From positions 33,013,629 through 33,077,628 of the forward strand of contig OX326960.1 in NCBI GenBank assembly GCA_946800325.1: DNA of 64,000 nt, read 5' to 3'. Below, piece after piece: positions 21,346-35,469 of this stretch (the first letter of the stretch is position 1; the number at the start of each line of letters is the position of its first letter). The position numbers and the translations under genes were made by a program. This DNA is from Luzula sylvatica. Taxonomy: Eukaryota; Streptophyta; Magnoliopsida; Poales; Juncaceae. Under the pieces are notes generated by a model, which ran no database searches, was not told the origin of the DNA, and worked only from the letters and a program-made list of their open reading frames with translations.

Positions 21346-24300
21346 TATATTTTTCTTGCATACGTGAGTATAATTTGGTATGCAATATAAACAAAACTAA
21401 AAAAAAAAAAAAAGCTGTGACACGTGTCAAATTCTTGTTACATGTTCTACATTATAACTATTGATTGATTGGAATGAATTGTTTGTAGAAATGAACAACA
21501 AAAAATGTGTTTATATAGGTAACATAACATCTTTTGATCAATATGAATGCTTTAATATAAAAGTTTCAATGTGTATATATATCTCCATATTCATACGCAT
21601 CTTTCATAACTATCCAACCTTACATATCCATACATGATTGATTATGCATATAACATATTAAGTTATAAATTTATAATTAATATTTTTATATTTATAATAA
21701 AAAATATTAATTTTTGTTTGTAATGATAAAGTTAAATTATGTAATACTCGTAGCGGAGGATAAAACTAGTATTGGTTATTTATCAGTATATGATAATTTG
21801 AGAAATTTGATTTATGTTAAATATTAGCAAGGTCTATGTGAATTTAGGGGTAGTCATTTTTTCAAATGTTCTTATGCTATAGTTTTTGTCCTCGCATAAA
21901 GAAAACGAAAACACATGGAAATAACTTTCGATAAAATATATTGACTTTTTCACAAAATTAATAATAAATAAATATGATGACTTATCAAGGAAAGATTAAC
22001 GACAAGAAAGGAAGGTGGGTGGAACAGTCCATGGAGGATTATAAAATTAACTAATCTTATTTGTAAAAGGGATTGAAATCTAAATTAGGATGAATTGGGA
22101 TGATCTAATTTTTTTACTCTATTTTTATTTACTTTTACTTTTCTTGGTCGTTTGAATGACTTTCTTAAGAAATTTGATAAAAGAAATCATTATCTTTAAA
22201 CATGTCAATTAATTGTGTTTGTAGTATAAGGCGGCAATATTATCAAATAAATCATAACTAATTATTCTAGATTAATACATTTCTAGTGGTATACTTTGAT
22301 CGTATTTAGTAGCATTATGAAATATGAGGAATTATATACTTTTATGTTGAAATTATATTGTTGATGTTATCATAAAAAAACAACATATTTTATCAAAATA
22401 GAAAGTGTAATTAAAATGTGAAATGCTAAGTAAAATTCATTTTACAGAATTCCGAATAAAATCCAGTTATAAAAAGTGCATGTTTTGATATAGACACAAA
22501 ATGATTTCACGAATTCATTTTATCAAAATAGTATTTTTGTTTGTGCCTGAATATACACTTATTACATGTAGGTTCTCTTAGATTTTAGTAAATGAACTCA
22601 ACTTAGCAATTTCCTGACTAAATGACATGCAACGTAGCGTGAAAATCACCTTAGTTTCAATATTTACACATTCATTATTTTGCATCTATCTTTGAGTCTT
22701 CTCATTAAACCACATCATCTTAATTATTCATTATTATTGACCATTAAATTGATTTTGTAACGTGATTTCATCATATAATTTGATCATTTAAAACATGTAT
22801 TGTGTATGGCCTTTTGTTATAATTTGTAAGTATTAATTTGAACCGCTAGATGTAGTGATGTTACCATTATTTTTTTGTTAGATTTTTTTAAGATCATATT
22901 TTATTTAGTCATCTGTGTGTGACTATTTTACACCATGTTTTTAGAATCCTTAGAAATTCATATCATCCTACATTAATGATGCGAACTATTATTATTGGAT
23001 AATTTTATATTATACTAAGCCTATTCAATTATTTATTATTTCACACAATATTACATGATCAAATATGAATACAATGGAAGACGAAAAAATTTACGTATGC
23101 AATACTAATAATTTAATATCTAATACTATAAAACATACAACATATATTAGTATTATTTTTCGAAATTTAATTTTAAAATTCATCAACTATATTAATTTCA
23201 ATTTTCTTTTTAATTTGAATTTTTAAAAAATCATAACTATAATAATCACATATAATATTAAGTAGATTACATTTGTGTTTTTAACCAAACAAATTTAATA
23301 TTTAAATTTAAAAAACTAATAGAATTAAAAAAAATAGTTTATCCATCTAAATAACTTCTTAAACTTATAAACACATATCAAATAGTATTGTTATTTCAAA
23401 AAATGTTAATTTAAAAGAAAATCATATGATATAAAATAATTTGTATTTATGTTTATTCTAAATTAAATTTTGATATTATTTATTAAATTACTTTCACTTT
23501 TAAGTTAGATATTATTTATAATTTCCGTTGCAATTTGAGTCAAGAAAAAATTATCAATATTATATAATTAATGATGTATTATTAGATATGTCGTATGATT
23601 CATTATTTTGATATTTAATATTGTATGAGCTATTGTGAACAATAGAATAATAATTGTTGTTATGTTTTTTCGTAAAATTATAATATATATTATTTATTAT
23701 TATATAATGATACTAATATAATGGTCATTATTTGATTAAAAAAATGAAATTTTTTGTTATCATAATGTAAAATAATTATTAAACATATAAATAGTCATAG
23801 ATAATTGAGTTTGAATAATATTATTTTGAGATGATATTATCAATATTATTATTATGCAAATATGTATTTTGTATTACAATGAAAAACATAATTTACATGA
23901 TCATCACGTAGCGCGAGTATTCTCCTAATTTAATATGAATTGACAATTTCAATTTAATTCCGGTTTACTAGTCATCTTTCATTCGAATTTTGGTAAAATA
24001 TGATATAAATGTTTGGAAGTGTCAAATATATATGTGGAAATATTTCACCACTTTAGGACAAAACGTTACATCAATTCATTATTCATGTACGGTGCAATGT
24101 ATGAGATAATTTTATATTTACCAAACATGACAACATCTAAGTACATAAGCAAGAAATCTTTGTCATTTTTGTTGCTTTATAAAATCCCGTTTTATTGACT
24201 AAACGAAACTACGAAGAACAAGTAATATGCATTATTTACAACAAGAGGCGATAATTTAGGAGGGTCTGTCCTGAGAAATTTCAATTTTTTTGGAGGAGCG

Positions 24301-25039
24301 ATAATACATAAATTGAATATTTATTTATCACACGGAGACAAAAGTTTCAATTTTTATCATAAATTAAATAGCAATATCACTCAAAAATCTAGAGGGGGTG
24401 CTGCCCCTCTAATTTCTTAACAAATTTGTCACTGAATAACATGTTTTAACATTCGTGTAAGAGATAAGGTACATCAGTATGTTTTTTTTTCAAATAAATT
24501 GAATATTGTATGTTTTGTGAAACATTAGAAAATCTAAACCTAATCCAAAGGGCTCGACTAATGAAACTGTGAGTGTGCACTCATGTCCGGTTTCGGATTT
24601 TCAAATATCCGAAACCTATTTTGAAAATGAGTTCCGTATCCAATTAATTTATTAAAAAATATATTAATATAATTAGTCACATATGATTGTGTGGTTTATT
24701 GGTTGATCTTCTAGACTTTTTTCAATAAATCAAATGTTCAAATCTCAGTCTAGATCATTTTTATCATATTTTAATTGCATTTGGGAGAAAAATTCTAAAA
24801 TTGTTCTAATAAGATTTATACATTTTTATTTATGCATATAAAAGTAAGATCCAAACTATAAGTACATTCACACCCCAAAATAAGAAGAAACAAATTAAGG
24901 AGTCATCAAGTCAGAAGATTTGATATGATTTTAGATAAATCATGATGTCATTCTTTTTGGACAATTTGAAACTCCTACTATGTTTTCCTTTAATATTTAA
25001 TGAGATTCAAAATTACCATTATGTGGAAAACATATTATA
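21346..25039. other. Long AT-rich gene-free stretch
   Basis: About 3.7 kb, mostly A/T with scattered short repeats. At 21,752-21,769 a degenerate Helitron-like tail (ACTCGTAGCGGAGGATAAAA, CTAG, T) is visible, and a related phrase in reverse lies near 23,908. A decayed element with AGGGGGTGCTGCCCCTCT (24,392-24,409) may be another transposon end. No gene or RNA gene recognised. Confidence 0.4.
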
Positions 25040-25896
25040 TCTTATATATAAATCAAAAAAATTTCTTGTAATTATAAGTCTCAACGTCATCAAGGATTTT
25101 TTGTATAAAAAAATTATTTTTTTAATTTACATTTTGGTCATTTTTATTTATATTTTGGTCATTTTTAATTTTAATTTACATTTTGGTCCATTTTATTTAC
25201 ATTTTGGTCTTTTTTATTTACATTTCGGTTTTTTTTTACATTTTAATCCTTTTTTATTTTACATTTTGGTCCTTTTTTCCGTTTGGTCTTTTTTTCTATT
25301 TTACATACATATTAAAATTTGCGAATATGTCCTGATTATATTAATCGATTTAAGAAACACCTGAACAAATGCTTTTTATACAAATATATTAGAAAAAATT
25401 CTTGCAATTCTAAGCCTCCACGTCATCAAGGGCTTTTGTATAAAAAAACTATTTTTTTAATTTACATTTCGGTCTTTTTTATTTACATTTTGGTCCTTTT
25501 TAGTTTTAATTTACATTTTGGTCCTTTTTTTATTTACATTCCGGTCCTTTTTTATATTTTGATCTTTTTCTTATTTTACATTTTGGTCCTTTTTTATATT
25601 TGGTTTTTTTTCCTATTTTAAATACATATTAAAAATTTTGAATATGTCCTGATTATATTAATCGATTTTAGAAGCACATGAACAAATGTTTTTTATACAA
25701 ATTATATTATAAAATAATATCTGTGATAGAATATTTTTATGAACCTTATGCATCTATTGACATCATGATATTTGCAAATATGTCATGATTAAATTAATTT
25801 AGTTCAAACGTATGCGCGTTAATTCGCACACGATTTAAGTCTATGTAAATAATTATATAAAAAACATCCCGCGCAATTGCGTGGAGATAAAGCTAG
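25040..25896 (+). mobile_element. Non-autonomous Helitron 2
   Basis: Starts A-TC (TCTTATATATAAA) and ends with hairpin CCCGCGCAATTGCGTGG, spacer and CTAG (25,893-25,896) before T. The hairpin has one mismatch compared with copy 1. Two heads are present (~25,060 and ~25,395: TCTTGCAATTCTAAGCCTCC), each followed by the TTTTGGTCC array. The 13 bases before the TC (AAAACATATTATA) are the same as those before copy 3, so the true 5' end may be slightly upstream. Confidence 0.78.
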
Positions 25897-27240
25897 TATA
25901 TAATATAGTTTTGGATCCTTTATAATATGCGTAAATTTTGACCAAAATAGTGTCCCATGAAAATTATCTTTACGAAAATATGGTGCGATTAAACCTTCGC
26001 CTCCTTTTTTCCACCTCTTGGAACCAACTTTGAATAGTTATATTTACTCACCTAATATTGTATAGTGTCAATAAGACCAAAATCGTGTCATTTTTGACTA
26101 TGACTAATACAACCCTAATTCTCATGTCTCTTTATTCGTATATTTTTTCTACGGTGCAAATTCAGTATTACTAAACTGTACTTCATTCAATATTTGGTTT
26201 ATTTCAAGGCGAATTTTCTTTGTTACGTACAGATTTGTGAAACAAATTTGAGACATGATAAATATCTTTACTGAAACCAAATTTGTGAAACAATTTTACA
26301 GGCAACTTTTTTTTATCGGTTTACATGCTTAACAAAAAGAGCATGTAAGTTGCACATTTTGAGAGCACACTAAAAATTTGTCTTCCCCAACAAAACAGAA
26401 ATAAAATTTGAGTATAAAAAATATAATTACTTTAGGGAAATTTTATCTTGCCCAGATTTCACCAAAACATCATTCATGTCATAATTAAACATGAATAGTT
26501 ATAACTAATTAACATCTAGAGTAATCACATGTATTAGTTAATATAATTAATAGATTACTTATGTATTATTTATTAATTGATATGCTAATTAATTAGTTAA
26601 TTAGTATATGAAAGAAGTAGTTGTGAAATATTGGGGCACGACAGATGGCCTCTTATTTTAGTGGAACGATTTCTCAAGAAATTGCACGTGTTAAGAAATT
26701 TTGAAATCTTCGTACCATGTGTAGGAAAAATGCCAAATAATCCAGGACCAACTATTAATGGCGCGAATGACTCCGAAAAATTGGGGCCATGCATATATTT
26801 ACCTCAGAATGCCATGGAATAAGGGTGGAATCCTAGGCCATTTTGATTTTGGTTTGTTAGACCATGGAAATAAAAAAAATTATGAATTTATTTATAAAAA
26901 AAAAATTAAATGAAATTTTTTAATTACTCGACTTCTCTTGTTAGATACTTCGTTTTTCTTTAAATGTAATCGTGGCTCCACCAATGTTTATATTTAAATT
27001 ATATAATATTGTGAAATTCTTAAAAAAGAAATCATCATCTTTAGGATACTAAATAAATTCAGGTTCTGTTTTTTTTATTCTGTCAATGAGTTTATAGTTC
27101 AAAGGTCATGATTAAATTTTCATTTGAAATTAATGGATAGAACACGAAGAATCTTCTCCATTTAATAAAATAAAAAATATTTATCCACATACAAGGGTTA
27201 AACTTAATAATGAAAAATATATACATCAAATGGACCAATA
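25897..27240. other. Intergenic, nothing recognised
   Basis: AT-rich. A less AT-rich patch at 26,620-26,825 has open frames on both strands (63 and 65 codons) but no recognisable protein. Confidence 0.35.
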
Positions 27241-27946
27241 TGATAGGGGTGGTTGTCAACGGTTCGGATAGTGATCATACCAGATTCATATCCATATTTT
27301 TTTCGATTCAGATATTAAACGGATAAGGGTACAGTTCGGGATACGGATACGGATACGGTTCAGATATTTTCGGATACGGATACGTATACATATCCTATTC
27401 GGATATTAAAATGGATATTATGATTTAATAATATAATATTATTTTTTAAATTCAAATCTTGATTATTTTGTAATTTTAATATATATATATATATGAAATT
27501 ATAAATTAATATAAAAGTGAGAGGAAGAAAGAAATAAATTTGGAGAAGAGAAACTAATAGTATGTAGGTGTGTCTTCGTAATATGAAATAAAATTATTTT
27601 CTATTAGGTATTACTATGAAACGAAATAAAATATTATCTATTGAGTGAAATTAAGTTATTGATTATTAAGTATTACTATGAATTTAAATAGAGTTATTGT
27701 CTATTGAATATTACTACAAAAAATATGAATGAGATCATGATTTCTACAAAACGGATATAACTTGTTTATAAATTTTATTCGGATCCGGATCCATCAAAAA
27801 TTGAACTTCTAGATCTGGATCTGTACTCGTAAAAACGGATACGGTTCTGACCCGGATCCGTTCGGATCCCGATATTTTCGGATCCGGGTATTTTTTTTTC
27901 CTTGGTTCGGTTCGAGCAATATCCATTCCATTGACACCCCTTTGGC
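27241..27946. mobile_element. hAT-like element with CGGATACGGATA arrays
   Basis: Left end AGGGGTGGTTGTCAACGG, right end CCATTGACACCCCT (reverse complement AGGGGTGTCAATGG): imperfect inverted termini. Inside both ends are arrays of CGGATACGGATA / CGGATCCGGATC units; the middle is AT-rich with three diverged copies of a TATTACTATGAA phrase (27,600-27,720). CAATAT lies just outside both ends (27,233 and 27,950), a possible target duplication. No transposase. Confidence 0.55.
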
Positions 27947-28892
27947 AATATCCCTCTATTTTCATATTTGATTTAAATCAACCGTTTGGCATTTTTATTA
28001 ATTTTAAAAAAATCATAAATGTTAAAAACCATATACAAATTATAAAAAAAATAGATTATATTTATATAATATTTATATTTCATTTATTATATTTTTTCAT
28101 AACAAATTAGCTGAAAATAATAATAAAATGTTTCTAAAAAAGATATATTTTGAACAATGTGTACACAATTTTTGAACTAAACTGGCTATTTTATTCTAAT
28201 ATATTTTCAAGTCGCCTAACTATTTTATATCGTTTTTATATTTTATTATTTTATGCTAGTTTTTTTATGAAAATATAATAAACGAAATATAAATATTTTA
28301 TAAATATAACATATAATCTATTTTTTAATTTAAAATTATGGACATTTTTTTATTAATAAAAATACCAATAGCTATTTAGTAAAATTAAATATGAAAATAG
28401 AAGATTGTTTTGGTCGAAAAGAAATGTAGCACCTTGCATTGTCAAATTTTAATCTCAGGATGAGAAGAAAGCTTTTTTTGAAGGTTTTTCTACGGTATTC
28501 AAAAGGTGAAGATTTTTTTATTTCTTGAAAAGTCAGGATTTTTTTTAAGAATTCTCTTATAATAATATATAATCAAATGATATATTATTTTACAAAATAT
28601 TATCAAAATACCATTACTATTGTTAATTAACTAGAAAAGAATGACTTGGTCGGCATTAGAAATTAATCAACTTAGTTTCTTTTGAATTTTCGTCAATTAG
28701 AACGTCATTTGAAATTTATTTGAAAACATCCAAATCTACTGTGCATTTATTTATTACTACAAGTGAAATTTGGTGTCAACAAAAGCATCACTGGAAAAGC
28801 TCCACTATTGCTTTCGAAAGAACTAGTCGACAATGTTGAACACTGTGGACGCAGACTAGCTCTACTTAGAGAATAATCTAGGGTGTTTATAA
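27947..28892. other. AT-rich intergenic sequence
   Basis: Contains ATAAATATTTATATTT-type inverted repeats at 28,050-28,330 that could be a decayed fold-back element. No gene. Confidence 0.35.
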
Positions 28893-29090
28893 TTGGTCCC
28901 AAAAACTCACCCAAATATTTTTAATGCGTCAATCGAGAATGTTTAAATAGATTGATTGGATTCCTAAATGAATTAATTGGACTTCTTAATTGATTCAATC
29001 CATTTAATCATTGATTAGGGATTTAATCAATCCATTTAAACATTCTCGATTGACGCATCAAAAATGTTTGAGTGAGTTTTGGGGTGCCAA
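28893..29090. mobile_element. MITE with ~60-bp terminal inverted repeats (GCGTCAATCGAGAA family)
   Basis: Left TTGGTCCCAAAAACTCACCC, then AAATATTTTTAATGCGTCAA, TCGAGAATGTTTAAAT; the right end reverse complemented gives TTGGCACCCCAAAACTCACT, CAAACATTTTTGATGCGTCA, ATCGAGAATGTTTAAAT. A 198-bp near-perfect fold-back. A related direct repeat ATAATCTAG(G/A)GTGT flanks it at 28,873 and 29,103. The inner core recurs at 56,504-56,631. Confidence 0.8.
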
Positions 29091-30334
29091 GTATATTTTC
29101 TCATAATCTAGAGTGTGAGTGAGTTAGAGAGAGAGAGAGAGAGAAGGAAAAATCAATGCAAAAGACTTGACCGGATGGGCCGCAAATATTCTTTTGAAAT
29201 TATGGAATGTCACTCCCCCCCCTAATTCACCAAAATATCGTATATGTTCCAATTAATATGGAAAAATTGGCATGTTAATTCATATATGGTACATAATTAA
29301 TTAATATGTGTCACATAATTAACATTGTAGATTAATTATCTTATGTTAATTATTATATAGAAGATGTTTTGGTGAAATATGAGCGCATCACATATAGTCT
29401 CTTTGAAGTTTGAAATTCGAGTAATACTAGAATATGCATATGATGTAATGTGGATAATTTAATCATGTGTATTTATTTATTTTAATAAGGCGTGTTGATT
29501 TTTATGATGATAATGTATAATAATATTTATTAAATTAAATGTACGTTGTTTCTCATATTATTATTACTCCGTTAAGTATGATTAAAACATAATATTAAAA
29601 TTATATTAATCTTAATTTATAAAATATATTATGGCTGAGATAATATAAATTAGTCATATATTATAAACAATATTTTGTTATATTAATATTTCAGATTATT
29701 AAGTTATATTATGTGTTGTTTTATAATTATAAGATTCAAATATTTTTAGTCATAGTATACTATTTCAGGATTATATTTGAAAATAATAATGTTGTTTTGT
29801 TACATACTACTTGTTTCTTATTTGCAAATACTTATTTTTCAAATTCAAACTAAATATGTTCATAATCTTTGTTATTTATGTTTAACATTCAAAAAATTGT
29901 ATATGTTTATTGTTTGAAAGAGAAAAAGAGAAAATATAATAATTATTATTAAAGATGACTGGAAACTAATTAAAGTGTTTGGATTCTTCTTTTTTTTTTT
30001 TATAAGCAAAACATAATTATTTTTATTACTTTTTTTTCAATGGCGCCCAAAAAACGTTCATTTATCTTAATGGTTTTATTTTTTAATGTCACTGAGACTT
30101 GAACCTAATATCTCTCATTACATATGTTTTTTGGTGTCTCAACCAATTAAGATATAAGATCATTGACAAACAAAACATTTATTGGTTAATAAGTTTTTTT
30201 TTTTTGGCAGTTTAGGGGAATGTTGGGGGGGTTCTTAACAGTTCCTGCCATGTTTTCTTTATAAATACAACCAAAGCCAAATCAATCTTGGCAAACCAAA
30301 TCAAATCCTACACTTCTTTGAGACAGTGTAGAAC
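29091..30334 (+). promoter_or_regulatory. Upstream region of the NAC gene
   Basis: AT-rich. A GA microsatellite lies at about 29,126-29,143. A TATA box TATAAATA at 30,260-30,267 stands 68 bases before the ATG, so transcription probably starts near 30,290. No other element could be assigned with confidence. Confidence 0.5.
30260..30267 (+). promoter_or_regulatory. TATA box of the NAC gene
   Basis: TATAAATA in TTTCTTTATAAATACAACC, 68 bases upstream of the start codon; position and sequence fit a plant TATA box. Confidence 0.55.
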
Positions 30335-31921
30335 ATGGACATGGAACAAAACCCTAAAATATCAAGAGTAGAAGAAAAGGAGGAAGAAGAAAATCTAATT
30401 TTGTCACAACTCGTCGAAGAAGATGAAGTAGAAGATGAAGAGATCATGCTTCCTGGATTTCGATTCCATCCTACCGATGAAGAACTCGTCACATTTTATT
30501 TGCGAAGAAAGGTCGACATGAAGAGACTTAGTATTGAAATCATTCGGGACATTGATATCTACAAATACGATCCATGGGATCTCCCTAGTAAGTATTTCTT
30601 TCTTGTAACTGTTTTCTTCGAGGAATTTCTTACCATTTCTTACTTACGATTACAACCACCTCTTTAACCATTTTGTTGTTTAGTCCTTAACTTTTTTTAT
30701 TGCAAATAGTTCCAATAAACCAATTTGTACTTTTGTTGCTTCTCAACCATATTACATTTATAAAATAGTGCCACGTTTTCATCTCTCAAAAAGAAAATGA
30801 CACCACTTTATATGTATCCTCATTTTTTTTCACTCTTTTTGTCTATGTAGAAACTATAACTACGGGAGGAGAGAAAGAATGGTACTTCTTTTGCTTAAGA
30901 GGGAGAAAGTACAGGAATAGTATCAGACCAAATAGAGTAACAGGCTCGGGTTTCTGGAAGGCGACTGGTATCGATCGACCAATTTATCCATCGAGCGGTA
31001 CCGGTAAAGCTGGCTCAGTTGATGAATGTGTAGGGTTAAAGAAATCCTTGGTTTATTATCGAGGATCCGCTGGTAAAGGTACGAAGACAGATTGGATGAT
31101 GCATGAATTTCGTCTACCTCTTGATTCGAAGAAAATTGACGATAATGCCCCTCCAAGCATGCAAGAAGCTGTAAGATCTTTTTTCTCCCTATTTTCTCTT
31201 TTTCATTATGTATTGTAATTTGTAAATTTCATATAAAATGAAATTTGGAAATTTGAATTAAAATTTAAAATCTAAGAATATAAAGGTTGAACATAACTTT
31301 TGTTCATATATTATTGCATGTGAAATTCTTTCACTACATATGTTCACGATTTCACTTTTTTGCATAATATAAAAAAATAAGGAAAAATCTCGATTATCAA
31401 TCTTAATTTTATGTTTCGTTGCAATTTCAAAATGACAAGTTATACTAATAATTGACGTATATATATTAAATATGCAGGAGGTTTGGACGATTTGTCGAAT
31501 TTTCAGAAGGAATATAACGTATAAAAAATATCCACACAATAATCGAGAAGCCACAAGCAAGAAAATCTCCTCTGATCAATACTCAAGCACGAATACAAGT
31601 AGTCTCGAGTCTGATGGAGGAGACGACTCCAACTATTACAATGTAAACCCTAACAACTACGTTAATTATTCGCAATACCAGGCTGAACAAATAATCGCGA
31701 ATTATAATTATCTTCGAGAGAGGAATCAAATGATTCTAGGTAATCAATGGATGAATTACCCCATGGTGCAAAATCAATCGATGACACCGTACCATTCGAA
31801 TCCTCTGAATTCGGTTATGATCGACGAACCGCACCAGTACCAGCAAGACGGGAACTTGGGTGAGCTCGGAAGACCGATGGAAATCATGAATCAAAGTGTT
31901 TTTTATGATAATTTCATTTAG
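30335..31921 (+). CDS. NAC transcription factor, JUNGBRUNNEN1/NAC042-like
   Basis: Exons 30335-30587, 30851-31170 and 31478-31921 join in frame to 338 residues; the three-exon layout is typical of NAC genes. After an acidic N-terminal extension (Glu-rich, residues ~12-37), the NAC domain runs from [20 protein letters not shown] (residue 39) through [62 protein letters not shown] to [11 protein letters not shown], so all five subdomains are present. The variable C-terminus is Asn/Tyr/Gln-rich and likely activates transcription. Sequence is closest to Arabidopsis JUB1 (ANAC042), a nuclear regulator of ageing, stress and H2O2 responses; the insertion [12 protein letters not shown] in subdomain D is longer than in JUB1, and the protein is ~60 residues longer overall. 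The function is inferred from that similarity. Confidence 0.93.
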
Positions 31922-33550
31922 ATTAATTATTAGGTTTCATTTTGTATGTGATTTAAATGTCATCCTCTCGGACAGTGAGCGAGAAGTCAGATGCCGAAAA
32001 CCCGTTACAAGCAGGTTTAGGGTTTAGTGATTTTTATGTATGAAATGGGTTATCCGTACAATATATGTGCATATATAAATGAATGTCGTTGTCATGTTTT
32101 AGTAGAACAATATTATTGTTCTCTAATCTCTATAATGTTCTGTATTTATTATTCTTAGTATATAAATCTACTATTCCATACAATAACCGAATTTTCAACC
32201 AAAAAATCACTCCGCCTTCCTCGACACTACAAAGGATCAAGCGCGAAGCTACGACATGGGAAAAATGTTGCTAAGGCGCCTCTCCATCCCTCTCTTAATC
32301 TCCCAATCTTTTAGCGAATTCTCAACTTTCGAGAAATTAGACTTACTTTTTCTTTTGGCTAAATTTCGGTCCTTTTTGAGGCTAGGTTATTTTTTAAGTG
32401 ATTATGTAAAATTAAAACGATATATTAAACTTGCATTAATATATCAAAAGAAGCTCCGCTTCTTATTTTTTTCAAAAAAAAAAAAATCTGCTACTCCAAT
32501 AACTCTCAAAGACTAAAGCGGGTAGCATTTTTCATATTCCACTTTTGACTTTTTATCTTATCTTAGTTTTACTGGTTCAATGTTAATAACTGGTGGATTA
32601 GTATATGGCTAGTATAATTTTAACTTTATATGTTTATTCTAATTTTACGAAAAAGGAGAGACTAATACAATGTTATTCTAATTTTAACTTTGTATGTTAT
32701 GGTACTATTTTTTTCCTTCTAGTTTGAACTTTATATGTTATTCTAAATTAAAATATACTAAATGTTACTCATGTAAAAAAAGTATATAATACGTCTTAAA
32801 AATATATATCATACATGAAAAGGTATAACATACATCTAAAAAATATATCATATATCTTAAAAAAATATGTCATACTTATGCATACATAAAGGCATATAAT
32901 ACATATAAAAATGTATAACATGAATTATATTTTTAAAAAAATAAAACATACATCCAAACGGAATATGATACATCTAACAAAATACAACAAATAAAAAATA
33001 TCATACTACAAAGATATAACATATGATGTACTTAAAAATGTATATCATACATCTAAAATGTATAAGATACATCTAAACATGTATAACACATAAATATATA
33101 TCATACACGTAAAAATATATAACATACATTTAAAAATTACATGTAAAAAAAACATATATCTAAAAAGATGTATAACACATAAATAATATTTTTTTATAAG
33201 AAAAAACTGCTACGTGTCACGTCAGGATGAATCATATGACGAACCGGAGTACAATAAACCGAAGTACAAAAAAAAAAAATTATATTAATAAATAATAGGA
33301 GATTTGACTTCCTGCCATTAAAACTTTATGTTAGTCGTATTTTTTTTCTTCAACTTATAATAGACACTAGTTCTAACGTACTTGTTTTAACCATTTATCT
33401 TTACGATTCCAATGCTATTCTTTAAATTTCATTTAGCATCAGCAATAGTTCTGGACTGGTATGAAAAAATGGTGCATAACCTTTGTTTTCACTATTTATT
33501 TATTTTGATTGAACGGACAAGGTTGTTTGTCCATCATCTATTATTATTGG
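31922..33550. other. 3' flank of the NAC gene and intergenic sequence
   Basis: Probably 3' UTR to about 32,150. Two short open frames at 32,083-32,516 have no recognisable product. 32,755-33,190 is a degenerate repeat (separate entry). Confidence 0.4.
32755..33190. repeat. Degenerate short-period array (ATACATCTAAAAATGTATAAC)
   Basis: About 20 loose copies of a ~20-bp unit built from ATA(T/A)CATACAT, CTAAAAA and TGTATAAC. Copies differ by point changes and small indels, so the array is old. Confidence 0.7.
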
Positions 33551-33837
33551 GAAATTTTCAAATAACCCCCTAACTTTTCTTGAATTTGCAAAAAAAACCT
33601 TAACTTTTGGTCCAAAAAGGAAACTTTTCTTGAATAATACGAAAATATGTTTATCAAATTTAAATATGAAAAGTAGAAGGGTATTTTGGTCCAAAAAAAT
33701 TGTGATACCATGAAATACTCCTATACGGTGGTAATTGAAAAGGAAACCTTGTGTGTAGGGGGTTTTTTGGAGTTCCTCAAAAGTTAGGAGGTTTTTTGCA
33801 AATTCAAGAAAGTTAGGGGGTTATTTGAAAAAATTTC
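33551..33837. mobile_element. MITE with GAAATTTTCAAATAACCCCC ends
   Basis: Left GAAATTTTCAAATAACCCCC, then TAACTTTTCTTGAATTTGCA; right end reverse complemented GAAATTTTTTCAAATAACCC, CCTAACTTTCTTGAATTTGC. Inverted repeats of ~50 bp around a middle with TTTGGTCCAAAA. ATTATT lies outside both ends. A partial copy lies at 54,480-54,690. Confidence 0.72.
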
Positions 33838-35469
33838 ATTATTAGTTGATGTCGATGAAATTTGAACGCGGGACTATGATTTATTATGTTATTCGCTCAA
33901 CCATTTGAACTATGAACTCATTAACTTGTTTTTACTATTATTAATTGTTATCCTTCATTATAATAAGAGAAACAAGTTTTATCTGCAGTGCTCCCGAAAG
34001 TACCGCACATACATATTCATTATACCTTTTTATTTTATAAACATGTTCATATACATTTTAATTAAAACAACAGTATACTTTTTATGTGTCCATTATAAGT
34101 TCTTTATGTATTCATAATACTTTTTCTCGGCCACACAAGAGCTGATAGGTTGAAAAATCTGGTTCTCTTATGCATTAATGTCAATATATCTACGTTCATT
34201 ACGTCTTTTGAATCAATAATATAACATTTTTATCTGTCCAGTCTCTGTTATACCTGTTTATACGTCTATTATACTTATTTCGGGCCGCATACGAACTGTC
34301 AGGCTCGAAAAATCGACGAAAAACTAATCCTCGCACGTCATGTGAGAATATTATTTATGGGATAATGAATATGTGGCAACAAATCAAGTTTCAAGTTTCG
34401 TTTGAATAGAATGATAACAATTGTTTTTGATTTCATGTTTCTAATTCTATTTCCATGCAATGCAAGTGACAAGAGTACAGTGATGGTGTTATCTAAGGAG
34501 AAAATTCCTCGTGTTGAAACGGATGAGCATGAGAGGAGAATTTTCTTCGAAGAATATGTATTTTCTATCATATGGTTTGAATGTCCTTCGATTTTAGTTG
34601 GATCCATGCAATTTAGATTTCAATTTTTTCTGCTGAGTTTGATGTAAGTAACAGTGCAGTAAGCTTTTTCAACATTCAACTTTGGACTAAATGGCATATC
34701 AAATTCTTTTGGAGACTTTTAATAACAAGCGTTTGAATCAATTAGTTTTTTCTTAACTACATTTGATGCAATTAATATTAATATCTATATAACATTTTGT
34801 ATAATCATATACTATTTTGAAACGAGTGTCTGCACTCTTCCACGCCATCATAGCGACAAAAAAAAAATAAGATTAAATTTCACTAATTTCTACAAGAAGT
34901 CACGAAGTCAGTCTGTGAGTATTCAGTCCAAGTAAACAAAAATATAAAAAAATCACAAAGGTAACCAACCCCCTTGAATGGAAGGTATAAATTGTCATGA
35001 AATTGTCATGAATCTTTGAACAGTACTATCTCAATTAAATGGTCATGAATCTTTGAACAGTACTATCTCAATTCTCACACAAACTATTTTCAAATGTCAT
35101 CAAATTGACAATTCCACTCGAATGGTAGCAAAAATGCTGCTATCAGTGATAGATTGATAGTGTGTCACGTATTCCATGTTTCGAATTTATATTATAGTAA
35201 CACGTGATGATATTAATAATCTAATAATCTTTGACTGTTGCTAATTTTGAATTGTGCTGTGCATGCATACTTGGTGTTTCCTTTCATTGTCATGATTATT
35301 TTATGATCACCTTAGTTTTTCTCTATTTTTTTTTTTTCAAATTCTGGCAGAACACATGGGCTTTGACGCAAATTTCTGACGATTCAAATGTGATTTTTTT
35401 TTATGTTTAGCGTTGTTTTCACCGCAGTTTGCAGAAATATCGTTCTCGCAGCTTAATTTGAAAAAATAG
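33838..35469. other. Intergenic; one 35-bp tandem duplication
   Basis: GTCATGAATCTTTGAACAGT plus ACTATCTCAATT is repeated head to tail at 35,006-35,074. An 81-codon frame at 34,402-34,647 shows no known family. Otherwise AT-rich with nothing recognised. Confidence 0.4.

Noticed and set aside
21766..21770. Helitron 3' end at CTAGT
   Set aside because: The preceding hairpin is poor (only a 3-bp stem), so it is mentioned as degenerate but not called as an element.
26597..26822. Overlapping frames on both strands in a GC-richer patch
   Set aside because: No recognisable protein on either strand and no splice partners found nearby.
34402..34647. 81-codon plus-strand frame with hydrophobic start
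   Set aside because: Could look like a small secreted protein, but there is no cysteine pattern, homology or gene context.
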